From Actinomycetes bacterium (GTDB lineage: Bacteria > Actinomycetota > CALGFH01), in assembly GCA_030152105.1 (NCBI GenBank), contig JASLIH010000059.1, positions 1 to 19,385 of the forward strand: 19,385 nucleotides of DNA, read 5' to 3'. The notes beneath the pieces were generated by a model, which was not told where the DNA came from, did no database searches, and worked only from the letters and a program-made list of their open reading frames with translations. The position numbers and the translations under genes are program-made. This document shows positions 14,101-19,385 of the stretch, piece after piece (within the stretch, counting starts at the first letter, position 1; the number at the start of each line of letters is the position of its first letter).

Positions 14101-14658
14101 GACCGCGGGGCCGCCGGGGCCAGGGCGAGCGGGTGGGTGCTGGCCGAGGCGATGCGACCCATGCTCGTCGGGCGGGCCCTGCTCGGGGCCGGCCGCCTCG
14201 ACCAGGCGATCGCCGAGCTGGAGCGGGCGCTCGCCTCGGCCAGGGAGGCCGGCGCGACCGGGACGGAGGCGCTCGCAGCGGCCGCACTGGAGCAGGCGCT
14301 GCTCCTGGCCGGGCGGCCACCGGCGAGCCGGGCCCCGACGCCGCCGGGCGGGGAGGTCGAGGCGGAGGCGATCCGGGCCGAGAGCGGCGGGCTGGCCGCC
14401 CTGGCCGCGGGTGCGGCCGAGGAGGCCGCGGCCGCGTTCGCTGGGGCGGCCGACCGGTGGCGCCGGCTGGGCCTGACCGTCTGGCTGGGACGGGCCTTGG
14501 CCCTGCAGGCCGCGGCCGCCCGCCGCACCGGCGACCGCGCCGGCGCCGACCGGCTGCTCGCCCAGGCCGGCGAGGTCCTCGACCGCATCGGCACCCCGGC
14601 CCGTTCCCGACCCGCCGTGCTCGCCCCTCCCCCGCCGATGCGCTCGACCGCCCCGTGA
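11173..14658 (+). CDS. Class III cyclase-homology / AAA ATPase / TPR signalling protein
   Basis: 1161 residues. Residues 16-195 form a class III nucleotidyl cyclase homology domain: metal aspartates Asp24 (FADLSGFTAL) and Asp68 (MGDGFMAVFG), and transition-state Asn144/Arg148 (GDTVNVAAR). The base-recognising Lys is Gln64 and the partner Asp is Ala137 (FAILG). Residues about 210-470 are an AAA/STAND-like ATPase with Walker A AEPGAGKT (Lys250) and Walker B TVVDDLHWAD (Asp370-Asp371). From about 620 to 1140, helical TPR-like repeats (RRAIEAAA, LGRHQEAT, LLGQALSSFEAVGD). No LuxR-type DNA-binding tail is present; it ends in a Pro/Arg-rich stretch. The GTG at 11173 is the longest start; ATG 11191 is an alternative, and neither has a clear ribosome site. 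It follows the RAM-like gene by 18 bp and overlaps the DUF4326 gene by GTGA. Probably cytosolic; catalytic activity uncertain. Confidence 0.88.
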   Translation: MTVDPAMSAVPSGERKLVTLVFADLSGFTALASSLDPEEVYAVVRPGLAAMQRLVEEHGGTVPQVMGDGFMAVFGVPTAHEDDAERAVRAALAVRDHARALHRAGGWGTGIRFPEAHAGVNSGEVMVAPSSELSGFAILGDTVNVAARLADLARPGVVLVAEPTVRRTGHAIRFGPGRAYRAKGKPRPVTAFEAIEVRSALPAGRATPIVSGSFVNRELELDALEQALGQALRERRSNVLVVTAEPGAGKTRLATEFTSRRPGTIVLTGRCTPYGQRLPLSPLGGAVQALIGLPADAPATVADREVRRLADRVAGSRRAGDLVRGLKLLLGTIDPGEVRDPSGAAGESTLAARAVVEGLAREGPVVTVVDDLHWADAQLLELLRTTSTDPWSGPVLLLGLSRPEALEASDALPTLELGALPERQLRELGELALGPGAPGQVLERIAARASGNPLFLEESLSMLVESGALVRQDGTWIVADPELLDRVPATIRTLIAARLDGLPPDERRVLRDAAVCGEAAWDRLLESLSGGADVREALKRLVQRGLLQQRSYSTVPGAEEYGFRHVLIREVAYASIPRRDRSGLHLQVATWLRESSRLPEEPLAELAHHYELAWRLSYSSAAGTADPALARLAAEYLGRWADRTLTYQARLAESLYRRAIEAAAASADEDPGLAIRTSLGRAESLIELGRHQEATEPANAARDLARRSGDGHLEARALLALGRIESDVGDDEVARRLLGQALSSFEAVGDLGSQAWAKHRLSEVLGRADYALELEHLREAYRLFERAGDRWGLAVAAQDLAYLLTTVGGDEFHHWYGQARRLAGSDSDLRSRAALLRTWGYFSYYRGEHGEAIRAMGEARPIAVEAGDRYAEADTFLIEAMAASQVATPADAGRLAAEVVRLGRSIGSLRIAGLGLAVGARACLRQGYPARATRQLAAARQTLQRGGVRVELLEVDFVHAGVHLDRGSWQRVPERADRGAAGARASGWVLAEAMRPMLVGRALLGAGRLDQAIAELERALASAREAGATGTEALAAAALEQALLLAGRPPASRAPTPPGGEVEAEAIRAESGGLAALAAGAAEEAAAAFAGAADRWRRLGLTVWLGRALALQAAAARRTGDRAGADRLLAQAGEVLDRIGTPARSRPAVLAPPPPMRSTAP

Positions 14659-14939
14659 CGCCCAGGCGGGTGCAGCTCAGCCGCAAGCGAGGGTGGCGCA
14701 AACCCCCTGGCGCCGTGGTTGTCTCGCGGCCGACGCGCTGGGGCAACCCCTTCCCGGTGGCCGAGTACGGGCTCGAGCAGGCCGTCGCGTTGTTCCGCCG
14801 GTACCTGGCCGACCATCCCGAGCTGGTCGAGGCGGCCCGGCGGGAGCTGGCCGGCAAGGACCTGGCCTGCTGGTGCAAGCCCGGCGCGTTGTGTCACGCC
14901 GACATCTGGCTCGAGGTCGCGAACAGGCCGACCGACTGA
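14655..14939 (+). CDS. DUF4326 domain protein
   Basis: 94 residues, close to the whole domain. The N-terminus VQLSRKRGWRKPPGAVVVSR leads to PTRWGNPF, and the C-terminus has LACWCKPGALCHADIWLEV. The WGNPF and CWCxPxxCHxD motifs are the hallmarks of DUF4326, whose function is not established. Cys72, Cys74, Cys80 and His81 could bind a metal, which is inference. The start is a GTG overlapping the cyclase-homology stop by 4 bp, so it is translationally coupled to that gene. Its last 46 bp overlap the 3' end of the convergent ApbE gene. DUF4326 proteins also occur in phages and mobile regions, but nothing mobile is seen nearby. Confidence 0.85.
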   Translation: MTPRRVQLSRKRGWRKPPGAVVVSRPTRWGNPFPVAEYGLEQAVALFRRYLADHPELVEAARRELAGKDLACWCKPGALCHADIWLEVANRPTD

Positions 14940-15730
14940 CGCGCCGTGGTGATGGGCTCGGGCCCGTCGACGAGGGTGGTGGACCCGTCGGCCCACACCA
15001 CCAGGCCGCTTCGGCCGGGCCGGGTTCCCAGCCATCGGGCGGCGTGGGCACCGTGGGCGTAGGCGGCCGTGGCGTCGATGTCGGCCCAGGTCAGCGTGGC
15101 CGCCAGGACCGTGACCGAGGCGACGCCGGTGGGTGGCCGGCCGGTGCGGGCGTCGACGAGGTGGTCGCCGCGGTGGGCGGTCCCGGAGGTGGCCACCGCG
15201 CCGGTGTGGACGGGCGCCACGGCGATGACCCGGCTGGTGTCGTGGGGGTGCTCGATGCCGATGCGCCATGGTGGGGCGTCAGGGTCCAGGGTCCGGCAGA
15301 CCAGGTCGCCGCCGGCGGACAGACAGAAGTCACTCGACTCCAGGGCACGGAGGTGGTCGGCGGCGCGTTCGACCGCCCATCCCTTCACCACCCCCGTGGG
15401 GTCGAGCACGACCCCGCCGCCCGGCCCGGCCCGAAGGACTCCGAACGCGCCCTGGGACTGCCGCTCGGCCAGCTCGCCAAGGGCCAGCACCTCGGCCACC
15501 TCGGGTGGGCAGTCGTCGAGGGTGATCTCGCCTCGGCCGAGCCGGGAGACCGGCGAGTCCGGCCGCCAGGTGCTGAACACCGCGTCGACCTCGCGGAGGG
15601 TGGCCATGACCTGTGCCCAGGCGGCGCGTGCCTGGTCGTCGGCGGCGTGGCGGCCGCGAATGGCCAGGCTGATCGGGAGGTTCATGACGTGGCCCACGTA
15701 CCGGACGGTCCGGGGCTTGGTGGGGCTCAC
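14894..15730 (-). CDS. apbE: ApbE-type FAD:protein FMN transferase
   Basis: 278 residues. Transfers FMN from FAD to a Thr in a target protein. ApbE motifs in order: the N-terminal VGHVMNLPISLAI strand; EVDAVFSTWRPDSPVSRL; LDPTGVVKGWAVERAADHL about 108-125 (equivalent to the DLGGIAKGYAVD motif); CLSAGGDL; HLVDARTGRPPTG from His190; and TWADIDATAAY about 214-225, where the Mg-binding Asp lies. No lipobox or signal peptide is evident, so it may act before export or be retained by other means. The start is a GTG overlapping the FMN-binding gene stop by 4 bp (GTGA); upstream open sequence to 16132 is just that gene's other frame. The target is almost certainly the preceding FMN-binding protein. 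The last 46 bp overlap the DUF4326 gene on the opposite strand. Confidence 0.9.
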   Translation of the reverse strand: MSPTKPRTVRYVGHVMNLPISLAIRGRHAADDQARAAWAQVMATLREVDAVFSTWRPDSPVSRLGRGEITLDDCPPEVAEVLALGELAERQSQGAFGVLRAGPGGGVVLDPTGVVKGWAVERAADHLRALESSDFCLSAGGDLVCRTLDPDAPPWRIGIEHPHDTSRVIAVAPVHTGAVATSGTAHRGDHLVDARTGRPPTGVASVTVLAATLTWADIDATAAYAHGAHAARWLGTRPGRSGLVVWADGSTTLVDGPEPITTARQSVGLFATSSQMSA

Positions 15731-16149
15731 AGCCCGGCCTCGTCGAGCGCGCCCTGGAGCGACTGCCGGTAGCCGTCGCTGGTGACGGTGGCGCCGCTGA
15801 CCATGTCGATGTCGGCGCTCTGGGCATCCAGGGTCTCCTGGACCAGGATCGGCAGGGCGTAGGCGTTGATCTGCTGGTCCCTTGGGTTGCCGTTGGGAGA
15901 CTGGAGCACCGAGACGTCGGTGAGCTTGCCGCCGCTGACCGTGACCTGGACCTGGACCGGCCCCCACCGGGTCTGGGCCACCGGGCCGGTGACGGTGCCC
16001 GCGGACGGGGCGGCACCGGTCGTCGAGCCCGTCGAGGAGGCGACCGTCACCCTGGTGCCGGCCAGCGGCCCGGCCAGCGAGGTGCGGTAGCCGAACAGCA
16101 GCACCACGATGGTGACGGTGGTGAGCAGCCACAGGACGATCCGTTTCAT
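15727..16149 (-). CDS. FMN-binding domain protein with flavinylation motif
   Basis: 140 residues. The N-terminal helix IVLWLLTTVTIVVLLFGYR anchors the protein with the rest outside. After a Ser/Thr/Gly linker comes an FMN_bind domain: GPVAQTRWGPVQVQVTVSGG, INAYALPILVQETLDAQSAD, then DMVSGATVTSDGYRQSL. SGATVTS matches the (S/T)GAT motif of NqrC/RnfG-type proteins; Thr121 is the likely acceptor of a phosphoester-linked FMN. The gene sits 6 bp after the flavocytochrome stop and overlaps apbE by 4 bp, the classical arrangement of electron donor, flavin carrier and flavin-attaching enzyme. It probably takes electrons from the membrane flavocytochrome and passes them to an external acceptor. Confidence 0.92.
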   Translation of the reverse strand: MKRIVLWLLTTVTIVVLLFGYRTSLAGPLAGTRVTVASSTGSTTGAAPSAGTVTGPVAQTRWGPVQVQVTVSGGKLTDVSVLQSPNGNPRDQQINAYALPILVQETLDAQSADIDMVSGATVTSDGYRQSLQGALDEAGL

Positions 16150-16155
16150 GTCAGG

Positions 16156-17577
16156 TCACCACCGGAACTTCTCGATATGGAGCTGGCCGGAGGGGAGGCC
16201 GGCGGCCAGGGTCACGCGGCGCACGGTCTCGGTCCACTCCTCGGGGCCGCAGACATAGACGTCGCGCTCGGCCAGGTCGGGCACCCAGTCGCGCAGGGCG
16301 GTCACGTCGTCGGCGGTGCCGACGCCGTCCCCCAGCCAGGAGTCAGGTGCCCTCCGGTGGCCGGGAAGCCACAGGACCTGGAGCCCTCGCGTGCTGGCGA
16401 GCAGGTGGAGCTCGCGCTCGAACAGTGGCCGGTCGGGAAATCGATGCACCAGGACCACCTCGCCCGGCGCGTACTCCAGGCCCTCGGCCAGGGCCCGCAG
16501 GGGCGCCACGCCGACGCCGGCGCCGATCAGGGCCACCCGCCGGCGGGTCCGGGCCCGAGCGGTCAGCCGCCCGTAGGGCCCTTCGAACAGGACCGGGGTG
16601 CCCGGGCGCAGCGCTCGCAGCTGGGCGCTGTTGTCACCCAGCTCCTTGACGGTGATCCGCAGGCTGCGCCCGTCGGGTGCGGCCGACAGCGAGTAGGGGT
16701 TGCCGCGGGTCCAGCCGTGACGGTTCAGGAACCGCCAGGTGAGGAACTGGCCGGCCTGGGCCGCCAGCCGGTCCAGGTGGCGGCCGCTCAGGTATACCGA
16801 GACGACCCCGGCCGCCTCGGGCACGACCGCGGTGACGTGCAGCCGGTGCCGGGCGTTGCGCCACAGTGGTCGCCCGACCCGCCACACCAGGACGGCTCCT
16901 GCCGCCAGCGCCCAGAGGCTCCACCAGTAGACGGTGGCGGCGGTGGAGGCGAGGAACTCCCGACCGGTCCACAGCTGGTGCGGCAGTGCCAGCCCCACGC
17001 CGAGATAGGCGTACAGGTGCAGCAGGTGCCAGGACTCATAGCGGAGCCTGTTGCGGGCGGCCCTGACGCTGGTGACCGCCGTCATGACCAGGCAGGCGGT
17101 TCCGGCCAGCGCCAGCAGCATGCCCGGGTAGCCCGTGATGAGCTCCCACAACGTCGCCGGCGTCCGGGTCAGCGCGCCGGCCGCATACCCCCAGCTGATG
17201 AGCACGACATGGGCCAGCATCAGGTTGAACGAGGTGAACCCGGTCAGGCGGTGCCGGCGGACGAGCTGGTCCTGGCCGAACGCCCGCTCGAGCACCGGCA
17301 CCCGGGCCATGAGCAGCACCTGGACCAGCAGCAGGTCCGCGGCGGCCAGGCCGGTGAGCCGGCCCAGCGAGGTCAGCCCGCTCTGCCAGCCGCCGAGGTC
17401 CTGGAGCCCGCCGCCGCCCGCCCACAGCGAGACGACCACCAGCAGGGTGAGCCACAGCCCAGCGCCGGCGCCGAGCCGGACAGCGGCGTCGCGCCTCGCC
17501 CGCCCCGTCAGCCGGGCAGCGGTCGCCGACGGTGGGACAGCATGGGGCACGACAGTGGCGGTCATGGTGTCGTTCAC
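16156..17577 (-). CDS. Ferric-reductase-like transmembrane flavocytochrome
   Basis: 473 residues. The N-terminal half has about six helices with the bis-heme pattern of ferric reductase/NOX-type domains: His109 and His123 (RRHRLTGF...LAHVV) and His187 with His200 (HLLHLYAY...LPHQLW). The C-terminal half is a ferredoxin-reductase unit: an FAD site at GNPYSLSAAP (RxYS-like), then the NAD(P)-binding IGAGVGVAPLRALAEGLEY and VYVCGPEEWTETVR. It should oxidise NAD(P)H inside and send electrons via FAD and heme across the membrane. The start is GTG at 17577 (GGAGG 4 nt upstream); ATG 17565 is possible. An OmpR-type direct-repeat box lies 61 nt upstream. First gene of a three-gene operon with the FMN-binding protein and ApbE. 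Confidence 0.92.
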   Translation of the reverse strand: MNDTMTATVVPHAVPPSATAARLTGRARRDAAVRLGAGAGLWLTLLVVVSLWAGGGGLQDLGGWQSGLTSLGRLTGLAAADLLLVQVLLMARVPVLERAFGQDQLVRRHRLTGFTSFNLMLAHVVLISWGYAAGALTRTPATLWELITGYPGMLLALAGTACLVMTAVTSVRAARNRLRYESWHLLHLYAYLGVGLALPHQLWTGREFLASTAATVYWWSLWALAAGAVLVWRVGRPLWRNARHRLHVTAVVPEAAGVVSVYLSGRHLDRLAAQAGQFLTWRFLNRHGWTRGNPYSLSAAPDGRSLRITVKELGDNSAQLRALRPGTPVLFEGPYGRLTARARTRRRVALIGAGVGVAPLRALAEGLEYAPGEVVLVHRFPDRPLFERELHLLASTRGLQVLWLPGHRRAPDSWLGDGVGTADDVTALRDWVPDLAERDVYVCGPEEWTETVRRVTLAAGLPSGQLHIEKFRW

Positions 17578-17637
17578 AGCTCCTCCCGGCTCGGACGCAT
17601 CCCAGCGTCGGCCAGCAGCCTCAAACCAGGCCGAGAG

Positions 17638-17655
17638 CAACCTGGGAGTTCGCTG
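17638..17655 (-). promoter_or_regulatory. OmpR/PhoB-type direct-repeat box, ferric reductase operon copy
   Basis: Minus strand CAGCGAACTCCCAGGTTG, identical to the box at 9879-9896 except for one base. CCCAG units are spaced 11 bp start to start (the upstream unit begins at 17657), the spacing expected for tandem OmpR-family binding. The site is in the 120-bp gap between the DUF1254 gene stop and the flavocytochrome start. No convincing -10 is seen downstream. The regulator is not encoded in this window. Confidence 0.6.
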
Positions 17656-17697
17656 GGAACCGGGACGGCCGGGAAGTCGGCGGACCCGCGGCGCTTC

Positions 17698-19044
17698 CTA
17701 GCCGACCTTGCGCACCGGGGGGAGGACGTAGGTCCCGTCCAGGACCGCCTTCTGCGGCTGGTACATGCGCAGGATCGGGCGGAACCTCCCCGCGGGAGCC
17801 GGCAGCCAGTTCGACTCCTTGCCCGGGCCCGGAGCGCTCGCCTGCATGGAGATGGTCACCGAGCCGTCCTCGGCGGTGCGGAGCCCCGGGGTGCGGTCGC
17901 CGATGGAGTAGCGGTCGATCGGGTTGGCGACCAGGTAGAAGTCGGGGACGTCATACATGGTCAGGGACCAGAAGGCGTCGACCGGCGGTGGCGACTCGAG
18001 CCGGAGCTCGTACCGGTTGGCGCCGTCCAGCGGCTGGCCCTCGTCGTCGGTCCAGACGAAGGCGTAGTCGGCCTCGTAGCCATGGTTGCCCCACAGCCCG
18101 CCCCGCGCGGCCACCGCCCGGGTCACGTACGCCCTGGCCCGGTCGCTGATCTTCCACTCCGGCGCATCGAGGGTGCCGACGCCGAGGTGGTCGAGGTTGT
18201 AGTCGAACATGTGCATGGCGCTGATCCAGCCGCCCGCCCCGCCGCCCCCGGCCTTGCCCAGCTCCTCGATCTTGGCCTGTCCCGCCTGCTGGCCGGCCAC
18301 CAGTAGCTCGGCCAGCTCGGGATCAGGATCGACATACGGCGACTGGGACGCGGTCAGGCCCAACCGCTCGGCCAGGGCCACGAACGACGCGTCCACGGCG
18401 GGTGGGGGGAACGCCGCCAGAGCGACACGGAACCGCTCCCACCACCGAAGGTCGTCGCGGGCCCGCGGATCGGGCTCGGGAACCCCGGCGACCTGGCCCG
18501 GGGACACGCCGCCGGCACCGGCCGGAAACGGAGTCAGGGTGAACTGGTCCTGCAACGCGTGGACGGCCGGCAGGTCGGCCTCGCCGTCGACCTGGACTCG
18601 CCCGACGATGGTGAACACCCCGGTCGGAGCCTGCACAACGGTCATGCCGGCGGGGACCTCGCCCTGGTGGTCGCGGTCGGTCAGGAGGAACTCGGCCTCG
18701 GCGGTGCCGGTGGCGCGGCGGCCGATGTAGGCGAAGTTGTTGGTCCAGGCGTCCACGAACTGGAGCACGTAGTAACGGTCCTGGGTGTCGGGCACGTGCA
18801 GCACGACCGGGCCCTGGCCCACGTCGAGCATGGCCACCAGGTACAGCGTGTCGTTATTGGGCGAGACGAACCTGGTCTCCGGGCCGAGCAGCCGGCGCGC
18901 GGAGGCGAAGGTGTTGTAGGGCGCCTGGATCGGCAGTGAGCCACCGCCGTCGACGAACTCCGCGACCTCCTGCAGGTCGTACACCAGCGGATAGCCGTAG
19001 ATGTACGCCTCGGCGGCATCCTTGACCTGCTCCGCATCAGCCAT
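17698..19044 (-). CDS. DUF1254/DUF1214 domain protein
   Basis: 448 residues, full length for the family. The N-terminal DUF1254 part has AAEAYIYGYPLVYDLQEVAE, APYNTFASARRLLGP and FVSPNNDTLYLVAMLDVGQG, then RYYVLQFVDAWTNNFAYIG. The C-terminal DUF1214 part has YELRLESPPPVDAFWSLTMYD, SIGDRTPGL and APGPGKESNWLPAPAG near the end. No signal peptide is present, unlike many proteobacterial members, so it is probably cytosolic. ATG at 19044, with GAGGGAG about 7 nt upstream. The activity of this family is not established; members have been linked to hydrophobic-compound metabolism and stress, but I cannot assign a reaction. It lies 120 bp upstream of the flavocytochrome gene in the same direction, with the OmpR-type box between, so it is probably a separate transcript. 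Confidence 0.9.
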   Translation of the reverse strand: MADAEQVKDAAEAYIYGYPLVYDLQEVAEFVDGGGSLPIQAPYNTFASARRLLGPETRFVSPNNDTLYLVAMLDVGQGPVVLHVPDTQDRYYVLQFVDAWTNNFAYIGRRATGTAEAEFLLTDRDHQGEVPAGMTVVQAPTGVFTIVGRVQVDGEADLPAVHALQDQFTLTPFPAGAGGVSPGQVAGVPEPDPRARDDLRWWERFRVALAAFPPPAVDASFVALAERLGLTASQSPYVDPDPELAELLVAGQQAGQAKIEELGKAGGGGAGGWISAMHMFDYNLDHLGVGTLDAPEWKISDRARAYVTRAVAARGGLWGNHGYEADYAFVWTDDEGQPLDGANRYELRLESPPPVDAFWSLTMYDVPDFYLVANPIDRYSIGDRTPGLRTAEDGSVTISMQASAPGPGKESNWLPAPAGRFRPILRMYQPQKAVLDGTYVLPPVRKVG

Positions 19045-19200
19045 GACCGTGCTCCCTCGATCGGGTGACGCCTCGACGCGCTGGTGCCCGCACCCCGCTC
19101 CCCGGCCAGCCCTTGTTCCACCCTGCCGTCGAGCGGGGCGACGGTCATCACCCTCAAGGGATGATCTGGCGGACGCTCGAGCGCGTCGGCTCCCCGCGGG
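19045..19200. other. 156-bp intergenic region upstream of DUF1254 gene
   Basis: Contains the ribosome site of the DUF1254 gene. A near-palindrome around CTCGAG (GACGC/GCGTC arms, about 19172-19187) lies just after the LuxR-type stop and may act as a weak terminator. I see no convincing promoter hexamers. Confidence 0.3.
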
Positions 19201-19385
19201 TCATCGGAAGGTTGCAGGTTGCCGGGCGTGCGGCGGGGCGAAGCGGTGGGCGATGGCGGCCGCCTCGAGCCGGTTCGGCGCATCGAGCTTGCGCAGGATG
19301 TGCGAGACGTGAACGCCGGCCGTCCTGACGCTGATAACGAGTGCCGCCGCGATCTCGCGGTTGGTGTAGCCACGGGCGACGAGGG
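19201..19385 (-). CDS. LuxR-family HTH regulator, C-terminal fragment (5' end beyond window)
   Basis: Only the last 60 residues are present. They are a GerE/LuxR helix-turn-helix: LVARGYTNREIAAALVISVR, then TAGVHVSHILRKLDAPNR and LEAAAIAHRF, with a short tail PPHARQPATFR. Recognition-helix spacing is normal. The upstream part, which may be a receiver or a large AAA/TPR (LAL-type) sensor, lies outside. The TGA is at 19201-19203, 156 bp before the DUF1254 start in the same direction. Confidence 0.88.
   Translation of the reverse strand, partial: LVARGYTNREIAAALVISVRTAGVHVSHILRKLDAPNRLEAAAIAHRFAPPHARQPATFR

Noticed and set aside
15731..16132. N-terminal extension of the ApbE frame across the FMN-binding gene
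   Set aside because: The extension is the other frame of a well-supported FMN_bind gene. ApbE homology starts just after the GTG at 15730.
16177..18306. 709-codon plus-strand frame across the flavocytochrome and DUF1254 genes
   Set aside because: It spans two genes and an intergenic box on the other strand, has Gln/Gly/Pro-rich noise composition and no recognisable domain.
1..19385. CRISPR arrays, tRNA/rRNA genes, insertion sequences, integrase or phage structural genes
   Set aside because: None was recognisable on reading; no regularly spaced repeats, no CCA-ended cloverleaf candidates and no transposase motifs were noticed.

Overview
The window is a GC-rich chromosomal segment (G or C at most third codon positions; many GTG/TTG starts; strong AGGAGG-type ribosome sites mixed with a probable leaderless gene). 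Its gene families are CHASE3/PAS and NarL-type sensor kinases, DrrA-like ABC ATPases, cyclase-AAA-TPR giants, a very short RYRRIRRM-type membrane protein and a ferric reductase/FMN-binding/ApbE operon. Together these point to an actinobacterium (Actinomycetota), probably a free-living environmental one. The exact lineage cannot be read from the sequence. I saw no rRNA, tRNA, CRISPR array, insertion sequence or phage block.

Layout. 1-2140 (minus): 3'-truncated multidomain sensor histidine kinase. 2194-2853 (minus) and 2916-3803 (plus): a divergent TetR regulator / SAM-methyltransferase pair around a perfect 25-bp palindrome and two overlapping promoters. 3898-4931 (plus): a 25-codon leader frame overlapping a nitrilase. 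5069-8591 (plus): a four-gene operon of ABC ATPase, ABC permease, NarL-type sensor kinase and NarL-type response regulator. 8628-9274 (minus): remnant of a metallophosphoesterase with an internal deletion. 9350-9799 (minus): a PepSY-type membrane-anchored protein. 9917-10024 (plus): a 35-residue membrane protein. 10055-10405 (minus): a small protein with a phage-type HTH-like tail.

10549-14939 (plus) is a tight operon. It encodes a tandem RAM-like (Lrp/AsnC ligand-domain) protein, a 1161-residue cyclase-homology/AAA/TPR protein lacking the usual substrate-specifying residues, and a DUF4326 protein. The first ribosome site lies inside an 8-bp hairpin. 14894-17577 (minus) is a redox operon: ferric-reductase-type transmembrane flavocytochrome, FMN-binding protein with an SGAT flavinylation motif, and ApbE flavin transferase. 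Its last gene overlaps the DUF4326 gene tail-to-tail. 17698-19044 (minus): a DUF1254/DUF1214 protein. 19201-19385 (minus): the C-terminal HTH of a LuxR-type regulator cut by the window edge.

How it fits together. The redox operon should move electrons from NAD(P)H through FAD and heme to a flavinylated protein outside the membrane. A near-identical 18-bp sequence (17 of 18 positions), built as an 11-bp direct repeat typical of OmpR/PhoB-family regulators, lies upstream of both this operon and the PepSY gene 7.7 kb away. This suggests both are switched by one envelope-sensing response regulator not encoded here. The ABC/two-component operon looks like a self-contained export and sensing module.
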